Positions 6,286 to 8,980 of a stretch of DNA of 8,980 bases are shown one piece after another; position 1 is the stretch's first letter, and each line of letters opens with the position of its first letter. A model generated the notes under the pieces. That model made no database searches, was not told the origin of the DNA, and saw nothing but the letters and a program-made list of their open reading frames with translations. A program made the position numbers and the translations under genes. The stretch is taken from positions 996 through 9,975 of the forward strand of contig DAXV01000053.1 of assembly GCA_002506595.1 (NCBI GenBank), given 5' to 3'. Source of the DNA: Acidilobaceae archaeon UBA158 (lineage in GTDB: Archaea > Thermoproteota > Thermoprotei_A > Sulfolobales > Acidilobaceae).

Positions 6286-6606
6286 ATGGAGAAACTAGTT
6301 TCATATAAAGAAATGGCCCCTGGAGGGATTGTTGTTAATCCTGGTAACAGTTTAGAATATAAAACTGGGGATTGGAAGGTATTAATTCCTGTTATTAATC
6401 AAGAAACCTGCACCAGATGCAGGATTTGTTGGTACGTCTGCCCAGATAATGCAATAGTTGAACTAGATAAAGAATACACAACAAAGAAAAACAGGAAATA
6501 TAAGGTAAGTTATGACGTTAATGCAGACTTCTGTAAAGGTTGCGGAATGTGCGCTCAAGAGTGCCCAGTTAAAGCTATAGAAATGGTTCCAGTGGAGGTG
6601 GCTTAA
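6286..6606 (+). CDS. porD: 2-oxoacid (pyruvate):ferredoxin oxidoreductase, delta subunit (2x[4Fe-4S])
   Basis: This 106-residue ferredoxin-like subunit carries two complete CxxCxxCxxxCP motifs: C42, C45, C48, C52 in 'CTRCRICWYVCP' and C83, C86, C89, C93 in 'CKGCGMCAQECP'. These would bind two [4Fe-4S] clusters that pass electrons from the beta-subunit cluster to external ferredoxin. The N-terminal extension (1-40), including 'MAPGGIVVNPGNS' and 'TGDWKVLIPV', is typical of PorD/VorD and not of free ferredoxins. Both junctions are tight: its ATG follows the porG stop with no gap, and its TAA abuts the porA ATG. All eight cysteines are present, so the subunit should be functional. Confidence 0.96.
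   Translation: MEKLVSYKEMAPGGIVVNPGNSLEYKTGDWKVLIPVINQETCTRCRICWYVCPDNAIVELDKEYTTKKNRKYKVSYDVNADFCKGCGMCAQECPVKAIEMVPVEVA
6594..6600 (+). promoter_or_regulatory. Strong Shine-Dalgarno GGAGGTG for porA
   Basis: GGAGGTG, a full match to the archaeal SD core, ends 6 nt before ATG 6607 and lies within the last codons of porD. It is the best SD in the window and fits high expression of the alpha subunit. Confidence 0.8.
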
Positions 6607-7788
6607 ATGCTAGAAGAAGCTAAGAGAGCAATTCCTTTAAGTACAAATCATGCAATTGCATATGCAGTAAAAGATTTAGATGTTGACGTTATATCTGCAT
6701 ATCCAATAACTCCACAAACAACAGTTGTTGAAAAGATATCAGAATTTATAGCTAAAGGAGAATTAGATGCTGAATATATTCATGTAGAAAGCGAGCACAG
6801 CGCATTAAGCGCTGCAATTTCTGCATCTCTAACAGGAGCAAGGGCATTTACTGCAACTGCAAGCCAAGGATTTGCATTAATGCACGAAATGCTTCACATT
6901 GCCTCTGGATTAAGGGCACCATTAGTTATGAGCGTTGCAATGAGATCTTTAAGCGCCCCTATAAGCATATGGAATGATCAAAGCGATCTATTTAATGCAA
7001 GGGATGCAGGATGGATAATTATTTTTGCTCACACAGCCCAAGAAGCATATGATACAATTATACAATCATACAAAATAGCAGAAGATCATAATGTTTTATT
7101 ACCAGTAATGGTCGGATATGATGGTTATGTTATGAGCCATACAATTGAGCCTGTTATAATTGAAGATAAAGAAAAAGTAATGAAATTTGCGCCAAAAGTA
7201 CAATATCCGTTTAAACTCGATCCAGATAAACCAGTTAGCATAGGTTCAATAACTCCGCCTGAATATTATTATGAATTCAAATATCAACAAGTACAGGCAA
7301 TTAATGGATCATTACCAACTATAGAAAAGGTTGATGAAGATTTCGGAAAAACGTTTGGCAGAAATTACGGCTTAATGGAATGCTATATGTGTGAAGATGC
7401 AGACTCATTAATTATGGCTAACGCTAGCTATGCCTCAACATTGAAGGCATTTTTACCTGAAATAAGAAAACAGGGTTTAAATGTTGGTCTATTAAGGTTA
7501 AGAGTATATAGGCCATTCCCGTTACAAAAATTCGTTGAATATACAAGCGATAAGAAGAATTTATTAGTAATAGATAGGGCAATAAGCTACGGCGCACCAT
7601 ATCAAGGTCCATTGGCAAATGAAATTTCAGGTGCAATGGTAAAAGAAGGTTTAAAGCTTAACTTAATAAGCGTTGTTGCAGGCATTGGACAAAGAACTGT
7701 TGAATTTGAAGACTTTTTGGCCTTAGCTAGGCTCGCTCATGAAGGGAGGAGACATGAAGAAACAATATTCTATGGGGTGAGAGAATGA
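6607..7788 (+). CDS. porA: 2-oxoacid (pyruvate):ferredoxin oxidoreductase, alpha subunit
   Basis: This 393-residue alpha subunit supplies the pyrimidine-side half of the thiamine pyrophosphate site and much of the substrate pocket. Visible signatures are 'AYPITPQTTVVEKI' (31-44), 'VESEHSALSAA' (60-70) with the acidic residues that activate TPP, 'TATASQGFALMHE' (82-94) and 'SAPISIWNDQSD' (116-127). The C-terminal domain (about 260-390) includes 'RLRVYRPFP' (297-305). Length and motifs agree with PorA of Thermococcales, remembered as about 394 residues, and this favours pyruvate as substrate. Assignment over VorA or KorA is by overall similarity, so specificity is not certain. Its TGA overlaps the porB ATG (ATGA, 7785-7788), and the porB SD GGGGTGA (7774-7780) lies in its last codons. 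Confidence 0.95.
   Translation: MLEEAKRAIPLSTNHAIAYAVKDLDVDVISAYPITPQTTVVEKISEFIAKGELDAEYIHVESEHSALSAAISASLTGARAFTATASQGFALMHEMLHIASGLRAPLVMSVAMRSLSAPISIWNDQSDLFNARDAGWIIIFAHTAQEAYDTIIQSYKIAEDHNVLLPVMVGYDGYVMSHTIEPVIIEDKEKVMKFAPKVQYPFKLDPDKPVSIGSITPPEYYYEFKYQQVQAINGSLPTIEKVDEDFGKTFGRNYGLMECYMCEDADSLIMANASYASTLKAFLPEIRKQGLNVGLLRLRVYRPFPLQKFVEYTSDKKNLLVIDRAISYGAPYQGPLANEISGAMVKEGLKLNLISVVAGIGQRTVEFEDFLALARLAHEGRRHEETIFYGVRE
7774..7780 (+). promoter_or_regulatory. Shine-Dalgarno GGGGTGA for porB
   Basis: GGGGTGA lies 4 nt before the ATG of the ATGA stop-start overlap between porA and porB. This is the usual arrangement for translational coupling of equimolar subunits. Confidence 0.65.
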
Positions 7789-8747
7789 GCCAAAATAAAG
7801 TCTTGAGGATAAAGAGCCTTTATGATATACCTAGGGAAGAATTGTTTATAAGCGGTCATGGTTTATGCCCAGGGTGTACTGCTGGAACAATTATGAGAAT
7901 GCTAACAAAGGTGACAGGAAAAGATACAATAATTGTTAACGCTACTGGTTGCGTTGAAGTATCAACAACAAGATATCCATATTCAAACTGGTTAGTTCCA
8001 TGGCTTCACTCAGCGTTTGAAAATTCTGGTGCATCTGCAAGTGGCATAGCTGCTGCAATAAAAGCAATGAAAAGGAAGGGGCTAATGGATAAAAATAAAG
8101 ACGTTAAAGTTGTTGTAGTAGCAGGAGATGGAGGCACTGTAGATATAGGTTTACAAAGCTTAAGCGGTATGTTAGAAAGAAGAGACCCAGTTATGTATGT
8201 TTTATATGATAATGAAGCATATATGAATACTGGTATCCAAAGAAGTGGTTCAACTCCACATGGAGCATGGACTACAACAACACCTGCTGGAAAGGTTTGG
8301 AGAGGTGAGTGGAGAGACAAGAAAGACATAGCAGGTATAGCAGCAGCTCATCATATACCTTATGTAGCTACAGCAAATCCAGCTTATCCAATGGATATGA
8401 TAAATAAATTTGCAAGAGGACTTGAGGTTTTAAACGAAGGTCCATCATTTATTCAAGTTCTGATGGCATGTACAACAGGTTGGCGTTTTGATCCTGCTTT
8501 AGGCATAACAATATCAAGACTAGCAACTGAAACAGGTATATTCCCAATTTATGAAATAGATCATGGCAATTTCAGAGTGACTTTCCCTGTAATGAAAAGA
8601 AAGCCTGTTAAAGAATACTTAAAATTACAGGGAAGGTTTGCCCATTTAACTGATGAAGAAATAAATGAAATACAAAAATTAGTTGATCAAAAAGTAGAAA
8701 TGATAAATAAGATGGCAGGAAAAACAGTTATAGGACCAGTTGCCTAA
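7785..8747 (+). CDS. porB: 2-oxoacid (pyruvate):ferredoxin oxidoreductase, beta subunit (TPP, [4Fe-4S])
   Basis: This 320-residue beta subunit binds TPP-Mg and the proximal [4Fe-4S] cluster. Cluster ligands are C28 and C31 in 'GLCPGCTAG', C56 in 'NATGCVEV', and C229 in 'MACTTGWR', the PorB pattern. The TPP-binding motif starts at 'GDGGTVDIG' (114-122) and continues to 'YDNEAYMNTGIQRSG' (141-155), where D115 and N143 are the expected Mg ligands. The full-length PorB C-terminal tail is present. The ATG overlaps the porA stop by 4 bp. The only CGN arginine codon seen in the window (CGT, R234) lies in the conserved C-terminal Cys motif. Its TAA (8745-8747) overlaps the stop of the opposing edge gene, and T-rich tracts just beyond could terminate the por transcript. 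Confidence 0.96.
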   Translation: MSQNKVLRIKSLYDIPREELFISGHGLCPGCTAGTIMRMLTKVTGKDTIIVNATGCVEVSTTRYPYSNWLVPWLHSAFENSGASASGIAAAIKAMKRKGLMDKNKDVKVVVVAGDGGTVDIGLQSLSGMLERRDPVMYVLYDNEAYMNTGIQRSGSTPHGAWTTTTPAGKVWRGEWRDKKDIAGIAAAHHIPYVATANPAYPMDMINKFARGLEVLNEGPSFIQVLMACTTGWRFDPALGITISRLATETGIFPIYEIDHGNFRVTFPVMKRKPVKEYLKLQGRFAHLTDEEINEIQKLVDQKVEMINKMAGKTVIGPVA

Positions 8748-8980
8748 ATTTCATCTTCTTCTTTTTCATTTAATTCATTTTTTCTACATAAATTTTTTAA
8801 TATTAATTTACTCGTTTCATCATATTGTATAGGTTTTGCGCTTGTATCAACCTCTACTATAATAGGTAAATCTATATCATCATAAGACATTATCCTTTCC
8901 TTTACAACCCCAATTTCAGGTTCAGAAGTTATGGTTGGCATAAAAGCAACATAACCGCTATTATTAACACCTTCTACTGC
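8744..8980 (-). CDS. Unrecognised protein, C-terminal fragment (5' end outside window)
   Basis: A minus-strand frame is open from the window edge to TAG at 8746-8744, giving at least 78 residues. The ATG at 8941 is internal: the frame continues upstream through 'NNSGYVAF' without a stop, so the true start lies beyond 8980 and a 65-residue gene from 8941 is unlikely. The fragment is soluble, with a possible beta strand 'LPIIVEVDTS', a basic stretch 'LILKNLCRKN' and a strongly acidic end 'EKEEDEI'. I do not recognise the family and assign no function. It converges on porB with a 4-bp stop overlap. Confidence 0.65.
   Translation of the reverse strand, partial: AVEGVNNSGYVAFMPTITSEPEIGVVKERIMSYDDIDLPIIVEVDTSAKPIQYDETSKLILKNLCRKNELNEKEEDEI
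8762..8798 (+). terminator. T-rich terminator region of the por operon, inside the convergent gene
   Basis: Three T runs (T5 at 8762-8766, T6 at 8778-8783, T6 at 8793-8798) lie within about 50 nt of the porB stop. They are good candidates for archaeal U-tract termination. On the minus strand the same bases encode the E/K/N-rich tail of the opposing gene. Confidence 0.45.

Noticed and set aside
7424..7636. 70-codon minus-strand frame
   Set aside because: It is antisense to the C-terminal domain of porA, with no supporting motif.
8006..8329. 107-codon minus-strand frame
   Set aside because: It is the longest antisense frame but exactly opposes the TPP-binding core of porB, whose motifs are unambiguous.
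1..8980. CRISPR array, insertion sequence or integrase attachment site
   Set aside because: No regularly spaced repeats, transposase or integrase motifs, or terminal inverted repeats were seen; gene content and codon use look uniform.

Overview
This AT-rich window reads as a compact archaeal chromosome segment, most likely from a thermophilic crenarchaeote. The evidence is TATA-box promoters about 25 nt from starts or Shine-Dalgarno sites, frequent GTG/TTG starts, SD motifs of the GGAGGTGA type, arginine written almost only as AGA/AGG, and archaeal families: a four-subunit 2-oxoacid:ferredoxin oxidoreductase, an AbrB-PhoU regulator, a DRG-like TGS GTPase and a class U-like Sir2. A low-GC member of the Acidilobales/Caldisphaera type would fit, but the genus is a guess. 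No mobile element, CRISPR array, tRNA or rRNA is visible.

Layout. 1-309 (+) is the 3' end of a membrane-protein gene, followed after one base by a GT-B glycosyltransferase (311-1573, +). Converging on it is a DRG/Obg-like TGS GTPase (1570-2715, -). A 92-101 bp divergent promoter region separates the GTPase from an MBL-fold hydrolase with a winged-helix-like C-terminus (about 2817-3821, +). Converging on the hydrolase is a two-gene minus-strand unit: an AbrB-PhoU regulator (4629-5507, start revised here) and a Sir2 deacetylase (3818-4585). A roughly 200 bp divergent intergenic region with inverted repeats and two promoters leads to porG-porD-porA-porB (5710-8747, +). An unrecognised minus-strand gene (8744 to the window edge) converges on porB.

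How the genes work together. The por cluster is a complete four-subunit oxidoreductase: gamma, two-[4Fe-4S] delta, alpha, and the TPP- and [4Fe-4S]-binding beta subunit. It would couple oxidative decarboxylation of pyruvate (or a related 2-oxoacid) to ferredoxin reduction. Start/stop junctions are abutting or overlap by ATGA, so translation is probably coupled. The divergent AbrB-PhoU gene could share regulatory DNA with por; this is inference. The remaining genes look like housekeeping or accessory metabolism and do not form an obvious pathway.

The most unusual structural signal is that all three convergent gene pairs overlap by exactly 4 bp at their stop codons (YTAR tetranucleotides). No intergenic DNA is left for terminators, so the T-rich termination tracts must lie inside the opposing coding sequence. 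I did not find convincing evidence of a wholly new biological system here.
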